A stretch of 64,000 bases of DNA, taken from positions 1-64,000 of the forward strand of contig DATKML010000034.1 of the NCBI GenBank assembly GCA_035541875.1, read 5' to 3'. This DNA comes from JAJPHI01 sp035541875 (GTDB lineage: Bacteria > Desulfobacterota > Binatia > Binatales > Binataceae). Made by a program: the position numbers and the translations under genes. Below, piece by piece: positions 43,730 to 52,273 of this stretch. The notes below the pieces were generated by a model. That model made no database searches. It was given only the letters and a program-made list of their open reading frames with translations, and was not told where the DNA came from. How positions within the stretch are numbered: the stretch's first letter is position 1; the number at the start of each line of letters is the position of its first letter.

Positions 43730-44122
43730 ATGAGTGCTGAAGATAATAAGAAGGTCGTTCTTGGCTTGCTCGAAGCGATGAGCGCGAGCAACCAGAGTGC
43801 CGTAGCGAACGCGCTGGCTGATAATGCCACCTGGTGGGTCGCCGGCAGCTTTCCGCTGTCAGGGACCAAGACCAAAGCGCAGTTCTGCGAACTCTTCGGT
43901 GGCGTGGGGGCAGCAACCGAAGGCGGTTTGAAGCTGACCTGCAAGGGCATCACCGCGGAGGGCGATCGCGTTGCGGTCGAGGCCGAATCCTACGCCAAGC
44001 TGAAGAACGGCCGCGTCTACAACAATCAGTATCACTTCCTGTTCACCGTTCGTGACGGCAAGATCCAGGCGGTCAAGGAATATCTCGATACGATTCACGC
44101 GAACGAAATTCTCTGCAAATAA
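43730..44122 (+). CDS. SnoaL/NTF2-like protein
   Basis: The 130-residue protein has the NTF2-like pattern of a helix pair (KKVVLGLLEAMSASNQSAVANALADNATWW) followed by a cone-shaped beta-sheet ending in FTVRDGKIQAVKEYLDT. Members include isomerases, dehydratases and hydrolases acting on small hydrophobic molecules, and many are uncharacterised. AAAGGAG lies before the ATG. It precedes the SMP-30-like gene in the same direction. Confidence 0.88.
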   Translation: MSAEDNKKVVLGLLEAMSASNQSAVANALADNATWWVAGSFPLSGTKTKAQFCELFGGVGAATEGGLKLTCKGITAEGDRVAVEAESYAKLKNGRVYNNQYHFLFTVRDGKIQAVKEYLDTIHANEILCK

Positions 44123-44199
44123 ACGCTTCGCACACGAACCGCATCGCGAACTGAGGGGCTCTGCACCCTCGGTCCGCGAGCGGCATCAGGAGAGCGCCA

Positions 44200-45060
44200 A
44201 TGGAATGGGAGACTCTGGCAACTGGGTACGGGCTCGTCGAAGGACCGCGCGTCGACGAGCAGAATCGACTCTATTACAGCGATATACGCGGCGCCGGTGC
44301 CGTCTATCGCCGCAACCCCGATGGCAGGATTGAAACGCTGATCGCGAACCGCCCGTTCGTCGGTGGCATCGCACTCAACGAGGCCGGCGGCCTGGTGGTC
44401 AGTGGTCGTACCTTGGCGCACTGGAACGAGCAGACAGGCGCCATCCGCGATCTCTTCGCGGAATGGGATGGCAAGCCTTTATTCGGTATCAACGATCTGA
44501 CGATCGACGATCAAGGCAGTATCTGGTTTGGCACCTTCGGCTTCGATCTGCATGCCGGCTTCGATTTCAAGAGCAAACCGCCCGTCGGCGGGCTCTTCCG
44601 TATCGATCCTCCCGGCAAGGTGACGAGGCTCACCGATGGCGCCGAGGTCACTAACGGACTTGGCTTCAGCCCGGATCGTAAACTGCTCTACCATTGCGAT
44701 TCCAACTCCGGCGTATGGGTCTACGATGTTCGTCCGGATCGCACGGTCAGCGACCGGCGCCTTTTCGCGAAGGTTCCCGAAGGTGCGCCGGACGGGATGA
44801 CTGTGGATGCTGAGGGCGGCGTGTGGGCCGCGATCGTGATGGGCCCCGGTGAACTCGTCCGCTTCAAGCCCGATGGCACCGTTGATCGTCGCGTGAAGGT
44901 ACCGGCCAAGTCCGTCACCAGCGTGTCGTTCGGCGGTCCCGATATGCGCGACCTCTATGCTGTCACGGTCAACAACACCAATGACCGGGCGCTCAAGGGA
45001 TCGGTCTTTCGCACGCGATGCGATATCCCGGGGCTCCCGGTACCAAAATCGCGCTTCTAG
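44200..45060 (+). CDS. SMP-30/gluconolactonase-like protein
   Basis: The 286-residue protein is a six-bladed propeller of the SMP-30 family. Metal ligands typical of the family are visible: Glu in GLVEGPRVDEQ, Asn in FGINDLTIDDQG, Asn in VTNGLGFSPD, and Asp in APDGMTVDAEGGVW. It is expected to hydrolyse a lactone or similar ester with a divalent metal. AGGAG precedes the ATG. A strong intrinsic terminator follows the stop. Confidence 0.9.
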   Translation: MEWETLATGYGLVEGPRVDEQNRLYYSDIRGAGAVYRRNPDGRIETLIANRPFVGGIALNEAGGLVVSGRTLAHWNEQTGAIRDLFAEWDGKPLFGINDLTIDDQGSIWFGTFGFDLHAGFDFKSKPPVGGLFRIDPPGKVTRLTDGAEVTNGLGFSPDRKLLYHCDSNSGVWVYDVRPDRTVSDRRLFAKVPEGAPDGMTVDAEGGVWAAIVMGPGELVRFKPDGTVDRRVKVPAKSVTSVSFGGPDMRDLYAVTVNNTNDRALKGSVFRTRCDIPGLPVPKSRF

Positions 45061-45072
45061 CTATCTCCGTGT

Positions 45073-45116
45073 AAAAGCTGTGGAAGGTTATCGACCCTCC
45101 ACCGCTTTTGTTTTCT
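45073..45116 (+). terminator. Intrinsic terminator after SMP-30-like gene
   Basis: AAAAGC and GTGGA/TCCAC segments pair across 45073-45109, with one mismatch, and the stem is followed by TTTTGTTTTCTC. It ends the transcript 13 bases after the stop. The reverse orientation also has a T-run (the left AAAA), so it may serve the convergent gene at 45133. Confidence 0.85.
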
Positions 45117-45132
45117 CAAACTTTTCTTGACG

Positions 45133-45573
45133 CTAGCGACGGCGCGATCGATTTGGGGACGACGCGGTACCGATAAGTACGCGCTTCGTGCGTCGGCTCT
45201 CAGGATTGAGCCGGATTAACTTGACGCCCTGCGGTGTCGCTCCGGTTCGGCGCGCTTCGGATTCGTCATCCGCGGCCATCATGATCATGAAGGCGACCTG
45301 GGCGAGACCGATCTTCGCGAGCACGAAAACGATCATAAAGGATACGAGCCAGATCAGATCGAGCCAGCCGTGCGGTGACAGGGAGAAGACCACTGTCGCG
45401 CACATCGCGATTGCTGCAAGCGCAAAGGTCCATACGAGGATCTTGAGCGACTTGCGCTCTTCGAGCGACTCGACCTGCGTCGCCGTCATCGGCGTCGGCT
45501 CAGCCGGCTTGGGCTGGCGGCCGCGAAATTGGATGAGTGAACCCATCGCTTCTGGAACTTTCGGTGGAGCCAT
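45133..45573 (-). CDS. Small membrane protein of unknown function
   Basis: I do not recognise this 146-residue protein. A hydrophilic N-terminal 40 residues leads to two or three membrane helices (KILVWTFALAAIAMCATVVF, LIWLVSFMIVFVLAKIGL and QVAFMIMMAA). A basic C-terminal tail ends in NRSRRR, probably cytosolic. An internal ATG at 45546 is an alternative start. It is divergent from the alcohol dehydrogenase gene. Confidence 0.65.
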   Translation of the reverse strand: MAPPKVPEAMGSLIQFRGRQPKPAEPTPMTATQVESLEERKSLKILVWTFALAAIAMCATVVFSLSPHGWLDLIWLVSFMIVFVLAKIGLAQVAFMIMMAADDESEARRTGATPQGVKLIRLNPESRRTKRVLIGTASSPNRSRRR

Positions 45574-45705
45574 CTTAGCGCACCCTGCCCTCAGGATAAA
45601 AACGCTCCAACAGTGATTTAGCCACTAACACTACCGGGCCAAAAAGTTCTACAGTGCCGAGCGTGAAGTATCGGGTTCGAGCACCCGCCAGATTGGGGAT
45701 AGCGC

Positions 45706-46818
45706 ATGGCCAAGGTACGTGCCGTCGTTCAGGTCGGCGATAAACGTTTCGAGATTCAGCGTTTCGATTTGCCGCAGATCGGTGCCGACGACGCGCTGAT
45801 GCGGATCGAGGCCTGCGGTATCTGCGGCAGTGACGTTGATCAGTACGACGGCAAGCTCAACGGTATCCTTTCTCTGCCGATGATTCCCGGCCACGAGCCG
45901 GTCGGCGTAATCGAGCAGATCGGCCCTGAGGCGCAACGTCGATGGGGCCTGCAGCCCGGCGATCGGGTAGTGGTCGAGCCGACCCGCGGATGCGGTCATT
46001 GCCGATCCTGCAAACGCGGCGATTACAAGAATTGTCGGATCGGACGGCCCGGTTCCGTTATCTCAGTCTGTGGCTTTATCCCGACCACGATTACGCCCGC
46101 ACTGTGGGGCGGGATGGCCGAATTCATGTATCTCGACCCCGAAGCCGTGATGCACAAGGTCGCGCCCTCGGTCTCCCCGGAACTCGCCGCGCTCTACCAG
46201 CCGGTTGCTGCAGGTATCAGCTGGGCGCATCGCATCCCGGGCACCAAAATTGGCGATACGGTGGTGATCTTCGGCGCAGGCCAGCGCGGAATAGCCTGCG
46301 TTGCGGCCGCGCGAGAAGCAGGTGCAGCTCACGTCGCGATTGTTGCGCGTCGCCAGAGCGCTCATCGTATCCGTCTGGCGGAGGAGTTCGGTGCGGATTG
46401 CACTATCTTCACCGACGAAGATATACCCGCGCGGATCCGCGAACTCACTCGTGGCGATGGCGCAGACGTGATCGTCGATGTCACGTCCGAGACGATGGAT
46501 CCGATTCCGTTGGCGGTCGAGATCGCACGGGTCGGCGGTACAATCATCCTTGCCGGAGTGAAAGGCCCTAAAGCGGCGATTCCGAATCTCATCAACGATC
46601 GCATCTTCACCAAGGAACTCACGATCAAGGGCGTCAAAAACGCCGATTGGGACTCCTTCGAAGCCGCCGTTCATCTGATCGAGTCGCGCCGCTACCCATT
46701 CGAGAAGATGCACACCCATAGTTTCGCGCTCGAAGATATCGAGCGCGCGATCAATACGCTCGCCGGGCGTGTCCCGGGCGAACATGCTGTCTCCGTTTCG
46801 CTTGATCCGAAGCTATGA
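45706..46818 (+). CDS. Zinc-dependent alcohol dehydrogenase (MDR family)
   Basis: The 370-residue enzyme has the medium-chain dehydrogenase plan. The catalytic zinc region GICGSDVDQYDG and GHEPVGVIEQIG comes first. The structural zinc cysteines lie in GCGHCRSCKRGDYKNC. The Rossmann motif is FGAGQRGIACVAAAREAGA, and substrate-loop residues follow. It oxidises an alcohol or polyol with NAD(P). It lies 57 bases before a cyclase-family gene, probably one operon, so the two may act on the same compound. Confidence 0.93.
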   Translation: MAKVRAVVQVGDKRFEIQRFDLPQIGADDALMRIEACGICGSDVDQYDGKLNGILSLPMIPGHEPVGVIEQIGPEAQRRWGLQPGDRVVVEPTRGCGHCRSCKRGDYKNCRIGRPGSVISVCGFIPTTITPALWGGMAEFMYLDPEAVMHKVAPSVSPELAALYQPVAAGISWAHRIPGTKIGDTVVIFGAGQRGIACVAAAREAGAAHVAIVARRQSAHRIRLAEEFGADCTIFTDEDIPARIRELTRGDGADVIVDVTSETMDPIPLAVEIARVGGTIILAGVKGPKAAIPNLINDRIFTKELTIKGVKNADWDSFEAAVHLIESRRYPFEKMHTHSFALEDIERAINTLAGRVPGEHAVSVSLDPKL

Positions 46819-46875
46819 CTCGGGCTTTAACTACCCGCGTTGGCGATTGTTGCTCAACCTTGGAGGAAAAGAACG

Positions 46876-47832
46876 ATGCCTATCGACATGGGCGAAATAC
46901 TCAAGAACTCACCTAAGAACTGGGGCCGATGGGGCGCCAATGACGAAATCGGATGCCTCAACTTTCTGACCAGCCAGGAAGTGCTGCGTGGCGTCCGCGC
47001 GGTTAAGCAGGGCAAGGTCTTCACCCTGGGCGTGCCAGTCGCGCGTCCTGAAGGCGACCCCACCCATCCGATTCGCTCGCAACCGATCCACACCCTGACC
47101 CACGATGAGGGATCGTATATCTCTGGGCGCGACAAACCGTTCCCAGGCGGCCTCAAGTACTCGGACGACGTCATCACGATGTTCCCGCAGTCGACCACCC
47201 AGTACGACGCGCTCGGCCATGCCTGGTACGGCGACAAACTCTACAACGGGTATGATTCCAAGACGACGATCGGCGGCCTGCAGAAGTGCTCGATTCAGCC
47301 GATCGCCGAACACGGTGTCGTCGGCCGCGGCATCATGATCGATGCAGCCCGCTTCAAGGGCAAGAAGCATCTGGAACAGGGCGAAGGCGTCACCCTCGAT
47401 GACCTTCTCGCCGCCGCCAAAAAGCAGGGAACCGAGATCCAGAAGCACGATATCATCTGCCTGCACACCGGATGGCTCAATCGCTTCTACGAGGAAGGCG
47501 TCGGTGCGTTTTTTCCTCCGGGCAAGTTCGACGAGCCGGGGCTCCAGTACAGCAAGGAGCTGGTCGAATGGTTCCACGATATGGAAATCGCTTCGATAAG
47601 CGCGGATAACGTCGGATGCGAAAAGGGCCACGACGAAAGCATCGGCGGCACCGGCATCCTGCACGGCGCGCTGCTCTGCAATCTTGGTGTGATCTTCAAC
47701 GAAATCGTCTGGCTGAAGGACTTGGCCGATGATTGCGCCAAGGATGGTCAGTACACGTTCTTGTTCACCGGAGCCCCGATCAAGCTGGTCCACGGCTGCG
47801 GCTCATCGGTGAATCCGATCGCGATTAAGTAG
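46876..47832 (+). CDS. Cyclase-family metal hydrolase (kynurenine formamidase-like fold)
   Basis: From ATG 46876, preceded by GGAGG, the product has 318 residues. The sequence STTQYDALGHAWYGD stands at the metal site of the larger cyclase branch, where HxGTHxDxPxH of the formamidase branch becomes xxTQxDAxxH. Further motifs are IMIDAARFKG, ICLHTGWLNR, and HGALLCNLGV. Members hydrolyse cyclic or formylated amides and lactones. The role is linked to the upstream dehydrogenase by operon only. A 12-bp perfect terminator follows. Confidence 0.9.
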   Translation: MPIDMGEILKNSPKNWGRWGANDEIGCLNFLTSQEVLRGVRAVKQGKVFTLGVPVARPEGDPTHPIRSQPIHTLTHDEGSYISGRDKPFPGGLKYSDDVITMFPQSTTQYDALGHAWYGDKLYNGYDSKTTIGGLQKCSIQPIAEHGVVGRGIMIDAARFKGKKHLEQGEGVTLDDLLAAAKKQGTEIQKHDIICLHTGWLNRFYEEGVGAFFPPGKFDEPGLQYSKELVEWFHDMEIASISADNVGCEKGHDESIGGTGILHGALLCNLGVIFNEIVWLKDLADDCAKDGQYTFLFTGAPIKLVHGCGSSVNPIAIK

Positions 47833-47855
47833 TCATCGCTGACGAGACTCGACCA

Positions 47856-47891
47856 CCAGCCGAGGCCAGTTAGGCCTCGGCTGGCCTTTTT
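47856..47891 (+). terminator. Strong intrinsic terminator
   Basis: CCAGCCGAGGCC (47856-47867) pairs perfectly with 47873-47884 around loop AGTTA, followed by CCTTTTT. It ends the dehydrogenase/cyclase operon. Its last base touches the stop of the convergent RnfD-DUF2330 gene, which suggests shared use. Confidence 0.92.
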
Positions 47892-49276
47892 CACTGCCAG
47901 AGCTTATCCCACCACATCGAGGGCTTTTTCGATCCGTGCGGCTCCAGGCCCGCCTTCCTATAGATCTCCTCCAGCTTCCATCCGGTCAGATCAGCCAATG
48001 CCGATGCTTCCGTTTCCCGACGGCGCTGTAGTTCCTCGAAGTAGTTTTTGGCGGCGGGGCAGACGCTCTCCGATCCGTTCCACGCGTGGCGTAAGACGTA
48101 GCTGGCCTGAAAGTTCTGGCGATCGTCGGTCTCCTGAAAGCTTAGATCCTCGGGAAAGGTCGCAGCCGAGTAGCGCACGTGCAGTCGCGTGAGTACCACC
48201 GGAACCTGCTCGAAGTAATTCGGGCGCATCGCCGCGGCACCGCCATTTGAGTCGCCCGCATTATCCAGCCAGAAGACACCCAGCTGCCGCAGTTCGTTTT
48301 GCGAGAGCGGAGGCGCGGCGCACGGATCGCACCATCCCATGTTCCAAACGTATTCGGTGAAGACGGCGTGCATCTCGGTTTCATCCACTTGATGATCGAA
48401 CATCGCAATATAAAACTTGCCGAAATCTTTCTGAATATATTCTGGCAGATCCATACCCGCGGGCATCTTGTTGGTCCGATAATTCGTCGGCTCGACGCGC
48501 CCGTCCTGCGTCAGCATGTAGATAACCAGGTCTTGCGGCCCCTGCGCGTTGATCATTCCGAGACGGATCGGAAGCATAAACTTGGGCGAGTCAAAGGCGA
48601 ACTGGATCGGTCGTAGATAAGACAGCCCCGACTTCTGATGCTCCTTCAGGTTCACTCGCGCCACAAAGAATTTCATCTTCTGATGGATATACGGAGCCAG
48701 CGCGCGACTCACCCCGACCGGAAGCTTATAGCCGCTTTGCTGCAGCCACGTTTCGAGCCCGTCGGACTGCGTCGCCGACAAGATTACGATGTCATACTCG
48801 CCAACCGTGTAGCGTGCTGCGATCGTCACGCCGAGCGCCTTGGCCTTTGCTTCATCGCGCTTCGCGACCATATCTTCAGCCATTCCCGCCGCGGCCGGCG
48901 CTGACATCATCCTTTCGTAACGCAGCGCACACGGATCCGGATCGTAATATTCGACCAGTCGCGGCGCGCTGTAGGCGTCGAGTCGCTGGAAAAGCTCACG
49001 ATCGCCGATATGGATCTGGCTCTTCTGCAACACTACCGGCACCGGAACGACCAGGGCGAAATCAGCCGGTTCGCCGGCATAGTCATTCATGATGCTGATA
49101 ACGTTGCGATTCTCCTTGCGCACATAGACGACCTGCGATGCGTGATTGTAGAGTCCCGTATCGGCCTTACCGACGTAAAAGCCGCAGAAGGCGTGAGCCG
49201 TTTGTAACGGTACGATGAGGAAGAGCAGCAGCACCGCTGTCAGCCCTATAGCCATTTGTTTGGTACCTGTCTTCAT
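47891..49276 (-). CDS. DUF2330 domain protein from internal start (alternative product)
   Basis: The ATG at 49276 is in frame with the larger fusion and opens a 461-residue protein. Its first 30 residues are a textbook signal peptide (MKTGTKQMAIGLTAVLLLFL, then IVPLQTAHA). AAGGAG (49285-49290) lies eight bases upstream. The mature protein would start FCGFYVG, as DUF2330 proteins commonly do. It would be periplasmic or surface exposed. The family function is unknown. This may be the true gene, with the RnfD-like gene having lost its stop codon. Confidence 0.55.
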   Translation of the reverse strand: MKTGTKQMAIGLTAVLLLFLIVPLQTAHAFCGFYVGKADTGLYNHASQVVYVRKENRNVISIMNDYAGEPADFALVVPVPVVLQKSQIHIGDRELFQRLDAYSAPRLVEYYDPDPCALRYERMMSAPAAAGMAEDMVAKRDEAKAKALGVTIAARYTVGEYDIVILSATQSDGLETWLQQSGYKLPVGVSRALAPYIHQKMKFFVARVNLKEHQKSGLSYLRPIQFAFDSPKFMLPIRLGMINAQGPQDLVIYMLTQDGRVEPTNYRTNKMPAGMDLPEYIQKDFGKFYIAMFDHQVDETEMHAVFTEYVWNMGWCDPCAAPPLSQNELRQLGVFWLDNAGDSNGGAAAMRPNYFEQVPVVLTRLHVRYSAATFPEDLSFQETDDRQNFQASYVLRHAWNGSESVCPAAKNYFEELQRRRETEASALADLTGWKLEEIYRKAGLEPHGSKKPSMWWDKLWQ

Positions 49277-50146
49277 CGATCCAACTCCTTGATTGATCCA
49301 TTGATAACGTTCACCCGGCATTACCCAGTCCCAGAGCGGTACCAGTGGCGATGCCGAGAAAAGAGCCCAGATAAAGCCGTTGGTGCGGTACAGGTCGAAC
49401 TGCCATCCGTAGGCGAGTACCGCGACCGAGACAGCGTGGATTATGCGTGGCGATCTGCGATCCGGAATGGTCATCGGATCTGAAATCATGAAGAAAGCGA
49501 ATAGAACTAACGCGCCATTACTCAGTTGGTGGGCGGGAATCGACCAACTCTGTTCGAGCCGCATCGTGCGCATCGCCAAGAGAAAGGAGTAGGCAAGCAG
49601 AAAGCTGAGGCTGATATCGGCACTCTTCGCGCGCGACGCTACGGTGAATCCGAGCAATACGATCCATCCAGCGTCGATCAGCTCTTGACCCCACTGGCCG
49701 GGAGATATCCACGTTCCGGGAAGGACGAGCAGCGCGAAAATGACGCCGAGGTTGGCGGGATTAAAGACGTGTTTGCCGTTTACGCGAATGATGAACTTCG
49801 CGCCGATCGCGACGGCCGCGGCGATTGGATGCGCCCACAGGTTGTCGGCGCGCAGCAGGAGCGACAAACCGATCGAGGTGATTATCGCGCTACGCCATGA
49901 AGTCGGATTCTGGCCGAAGACTCGACCGCATATTCCCTGTGTCGTGAGCGCCGATGCAAAGGTCAGCGCGATGTGCGAAAGATGGAGGTCAAAGGCGCGC
50001 CAAGCTGCTCCGGCGCACAAGAGAGTGGAAAGAAAGAGGATTTGCAGGATTCGAGGATCACGGACTCGCGGCAGCGTGGCCTTTGGCGACCGGGCTATCC
50101 GCGCATTGAGTAAAGCTCGCGGAAACGATTCGACTGATACTCCCAT
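47891..50146 (-). CDS. RnfD/NqrB-like membrane domain fused in frame to DUF2330
   Basis: One open frame of 751 residues covers two protein types. Residues 1-290 form a polytopic membrane domain with NPANLGVIFALLVLPG and ALVLFAFFMISDPMTIPD, typical of RnfD/NqrB. The SGAT-type flavinylation site is not seen, so covalent FMN is unlikely. From Met291 a second signal-like hydrophobic stretch ending QTAHA precedes a DUF2330 domain (FCGFYVGKADTGLYNHASQVVY and ADFALVVPVPVVLQKS). Further cysteines lie at DPCALRYE and WCDPCAAPP. GGAG seven bases before ATG 50146 supports the outer start. A strong internal start at 49276 suggests DUF2330 can also be made alone. Confidence 0.85.
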   Translation of the reverse strand: MGVSVESFPRALLNARIARSPKATLPRVRDPRILQILFLSTLLCAGAAWRAFDLHLSHIALTFASALTTQGICGRVFGQNPTSWRSAIITSIGLSLLLRADNLWAHPIAAAVAIGAKFIIRVNGKHVFNPANLGVIFALLVLPGTWISPGQWGQELIDAGWIVLLGFTVASRAKSADISLSFLLAYSFLLAMRTMRLEQSWSIPAHQLSNGALVLFAFFMISDPMTIPDRRSPRIIHAVSVAVLAYGWQFDLYRTNGFIWALFSASPLVPLWDWVMPGERYQWINQGVGSMKTGTKQMAIGLTAVLLLFLIVPLQTAHAFCGFYVGKADTGLYNHASQVVYVRKENRNVISIMNDYAGEPADFALVVPVPVVLQKSQIHIGDRELFQRLDAYSAPRLVEYYDPDPCALRYERMMSAPAAAGMAEDMVAKRDEAKAKALGVTIAARYTVGEYDIVILSATQSDGLETWLQQSGYKLPVGVSRALAPYIHQKMKFFVARVNLKEHQKSGLSYLRPIQFAFDSPKFMLPIRLGMINAQGPQDLVIYMLTQDGRVEPTNYRTNKMPAGMDLPEYIQKDFGKFYIAMFDHQVDETEMHAVFTEYVWNMGWCDPCAAPPLSQNELRQLGVFWLDNAGDSNGGAAAMRPNYFEQVPVVLTRLHVRYSAATFPEDLSFQETDDRQNFQASYVLRHAWNGSESVCPAAKNYFEELQRRRETEASALADLTGWKLEEIYRKAGLEPHGSKKPSMWWDKLWQ
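49285..49290 (-). promoter_or_regulatory. Internal Shine-Dalgarno site before DUF2330 start
   Basis: AAGGAG on the minus strand stands eight bases before ATG 49276 inside the long fused frame. It is among the strongest ribosome binding sites in the operon. It marks a likely second translation start. Confidence 0.6.
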
Positions 50147-50215
50147 CGCGGTTCTCCGTTACTCTGAACGGAGCCGCAATCCTTTCTTGCAGCCTGCTCG
50201 GAAATTTTTCTTCTT

Positions 50216-51319
50216 TTAGAGTTGATGCCAACTCGCGCCGCCATCGGTGGTCGCATAACGATGGCCATCAGCGGCGGTTACCGTCGCCGCTTCACTGCTC
50301 TCCGCCGATACTGCGGTCAGGTCGATTGTCACCGGCGAGGCACGTTTCTCCCAATGTTCGTCATCCGTCGTCCGCAATACGATGCCGTGACGTCCAACGA
50401 CCCAGCACACACCTGCCGACGGAGCCGAACCAGCCGAGAGATCGCTACGCACACCGCTTGATTGCGCCGCCCAGACGTTACCTGCTGAGAAGTGTTCGAT
50501 CGCCCCGCCCTTACCGACTCTCCAACGCACTGCTCCATCCGGTGTAGTTATCTCGGCGGCCCAACGCAGCGAGGCCGGAACACGGCTGGCCCTCTTCTCA
50601 TCCTGGCTCTCCGCGACATTCGCGACACCGCCGATCGCACCTCCGATCGCCGGAGCGGAAGCTGGAGCAGCAGCCACCATGTCGCTGTCAGACTGGGCTC
50701 TTGGCGCATTCGCACCGGCCCCTACTGAGGCGCTCTCGTTACGCACCTCACTCCCTGCCGTTTCGCTCTGCACGTCACTCTTGGCGAGTTCTCGATACTC
50801 GCGTTCCGGCTTCGCTTTTTTCAAGACCTCACGCGGCTCGGAGTAGCGCTCCAGTTGGTCGCGCGCCTCCGTTGGTGCAGCTTCCTTCGCCGGTGGGCGC
50901 GCGGCTTCCTCCGGCTTGGCTTCGCTGGCCCGATAAGCGAGGTCTGCGCTTTTTTCCGCCAGTTCCACCGGTGTCGCAGCCACCCGATTGTTCATCGCCC
51001 GTACATAGAGAAAGAGTGCGGTTGTCGTCGCGGCAACGATTGAGCTTAATGCCGGCAACAACCACCATCGAGTGCGAGCAGGAACGTCGCGCGGAGCCGC
51101 GTGAGCGGCGCGCGCAGCGGTACCCAGCAGAGATGTGCAGTAGGGGCATCCCGCTATATGCGCTTCCCATCGCGTTCGCTCGTTCGATGAAAGTGTGCGA
51201 TCGAGAAAGGCCGCGACAGTCTCCACATCGGCACAATCCGGGCCCGGCGATGCGCTCGCCGCTCGATATTGCCCTTTCATAGCGGCGGCGATAGCGCGGT
51301 CCTGCCCTTCCGGTTTCAT
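50216..51319 (-). CDS. Anti-sigma factor with zf-HC2 domain and Ycf48-like C-terminus
   Basis: The 367-residue protein has an N-terminal zinc anti-sigma domain (Cys29, His54, Cys58, Cys61; WEAHIAGCPYC), one membrane helix (about 86-107), a long Ala/Glu/Ser-rich periplasmic linker (110-245), and a beta-rich C-terminal domain. That domain has GVCWVVGRHGIVLRTTDDEHW and TDGGASWHQL, like BNR/Ycf48 propeller blades. It should hold the upstream sigma factor at the membrane and release it on a periplasmic signal. It lies 58 bases after the sigma gene and 69 before the RnfD-DUF2330 gene. Confidence 0.87.
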   Translation of the reverse strand: MKPEGQDRAIAAAMKGQYRAASASPGPDCADVETVAAFLDRTLSSNERTRWEAHIAGCPYCTSLLGTAARAAHAAPRDVPARTRWWLLPALSSIVAATTTALFLYVRAMNNRVAATPVELAEKSADLAYRASEAKPEEAARPPAKEAAPTEARDQLERYSEPREVLKKAKPEREYRELAKSDVQSETAGSEVRNESASVGAGANAPRAQSDSDMVAAAPASAPAIGGAIGGVANVAESQDEKRASRVPASLRWAAEITTPDGAVRWRVGKGGAIEHFSAGNVWAAQSSGVRSDLSAGSAPSAGVCWVVGRHGIVLRTTDDEHWEKRASPVTIDLTAVSAESSEAATVTAADGHRYATTDGGASWHQL

Positions 51320-51377
51320 CGTGCGGCACCGTCATGATTAGAACGTGCGGCGGCTTCAATCTTGCGCATCACGTCCC

Positions 51378-52262
51378 TCATTTTTCGGCGAAGAGGCGGC
51401 CGATATCGGCCGACCACGACTCCATCGCATAAGCATAACACAGGCGAATCTGCTCCCCGTCGAAATTATGGTCGCGACGCAGCGCCTGCTCGACACTCGC
51501 TCGCAACCGCTTGCGACTGCGCAAGAGCCTGCGCGAAACGCTTGATTCATATTCGTTCATCAGTCGCCCAATCTCCTTCAGTGTCAGATCTTGCACGTAG
51601 TAGAGATTCAGCCGCACCCTCTCACGTGCATCGAGTTGCGCTATCGACGCGCTCAATGCCTGATTGAACGCCTGAAGATAAGGCACGCGCGTCGGGTCCG
51701 GAGGACCGTCGTCCGCGGCTGCTACCTCGGCTTCGTTCTCAGTCGCGGTACCAAACCGTTTGTCGCGCGCTAGTGATCGCCGATAATCGATGAAGCGCTG
51801 TGCGAGCACGGCCCGCAGCCAGGTCTTAAGCGAACTGCGGCCGTGGAAGTATTCGAGCAACGATCGGCGTGGGCCTGCGGTGTCACCAAGGCCGTAGAGC
51901 TCCGCCCAGAGACCGTCAGCCAACTCACGCGCGACGGCTTCGTCGCGCGTGAGTGCTCGTGCCGATACGTACAGCGCGCTGCGATGTTCGTCGATCAGCT
52001 TTTCCCATGCGCGACTGTCGCCACGACGACAGAGTAACGCCAACGCGAAATCTTCGACGTGTAGTGAGCGGATGTGATCTGCGATTTCCAGCCCCGAGGC
52101 AGACGCGGGCAGCTTGGCTGTCCAGCCCCCGACGCTGGACGCCAGGGCCTCAGCAAACGCGCCTTCGTCTATTTCAGGAAAGACCGAACGGGCACGCTGA
52201 AAAGCTGCGGCGATTGAAGCGGAATGCTTTTGGCGAAGAGCAGGCAGCTGATCATTCGCCAT
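51378..52262 (-). CDS. Sigma-70 family (ECF-type) RNA polymerase sigma factor
   Basis: The 294-residue protein has an N-terminal extension of about 70 residues. Region 2 follows (LALLCRRGDSRAWEKLIDEHRSALY and LKTWLRAVLAQRFIDYRRSLARD), then region 4 (LDARERVRLNLYYVQDLTLKEIGRLMNEYESSVSRRLLRSRKRL). Regions 3 and 1.1 are absent. The next gene encodes its probable membrane anti-sigma factor. The unusual N-terminal part may be a regulatory or anti-sigma contact. It starts 11 bases after the ferritin-like gene. Confidence 0.88.
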   Translation of the reverse strand: MANDQLPALRQKHSASIAAAFQRARSVFPEIDEGAFAEALASSVGGWTAKLPASASGLEIADHIRSLHVEDFALALLCRRGDSRAWEKLIDEHRSALYVSARALTRDEAVARELADGLWAELYGLGDTAGPRRSLLEYFHGRSSLKTWLRAVLAQRFIDYRRSLARDKRFGTATENEAEVAAADDGPPDPTRVPYLQAFNQALSASIAQLDARERVRLNLYYVQDLTLKEIGRLMNEYESSVSRRLLRSRKRLRASVEQALRRDHNFDGEQIRLCYAYAMESWSADIGRLFAEK

Positions 52263-52273
52263 CGGCGAAGGGA

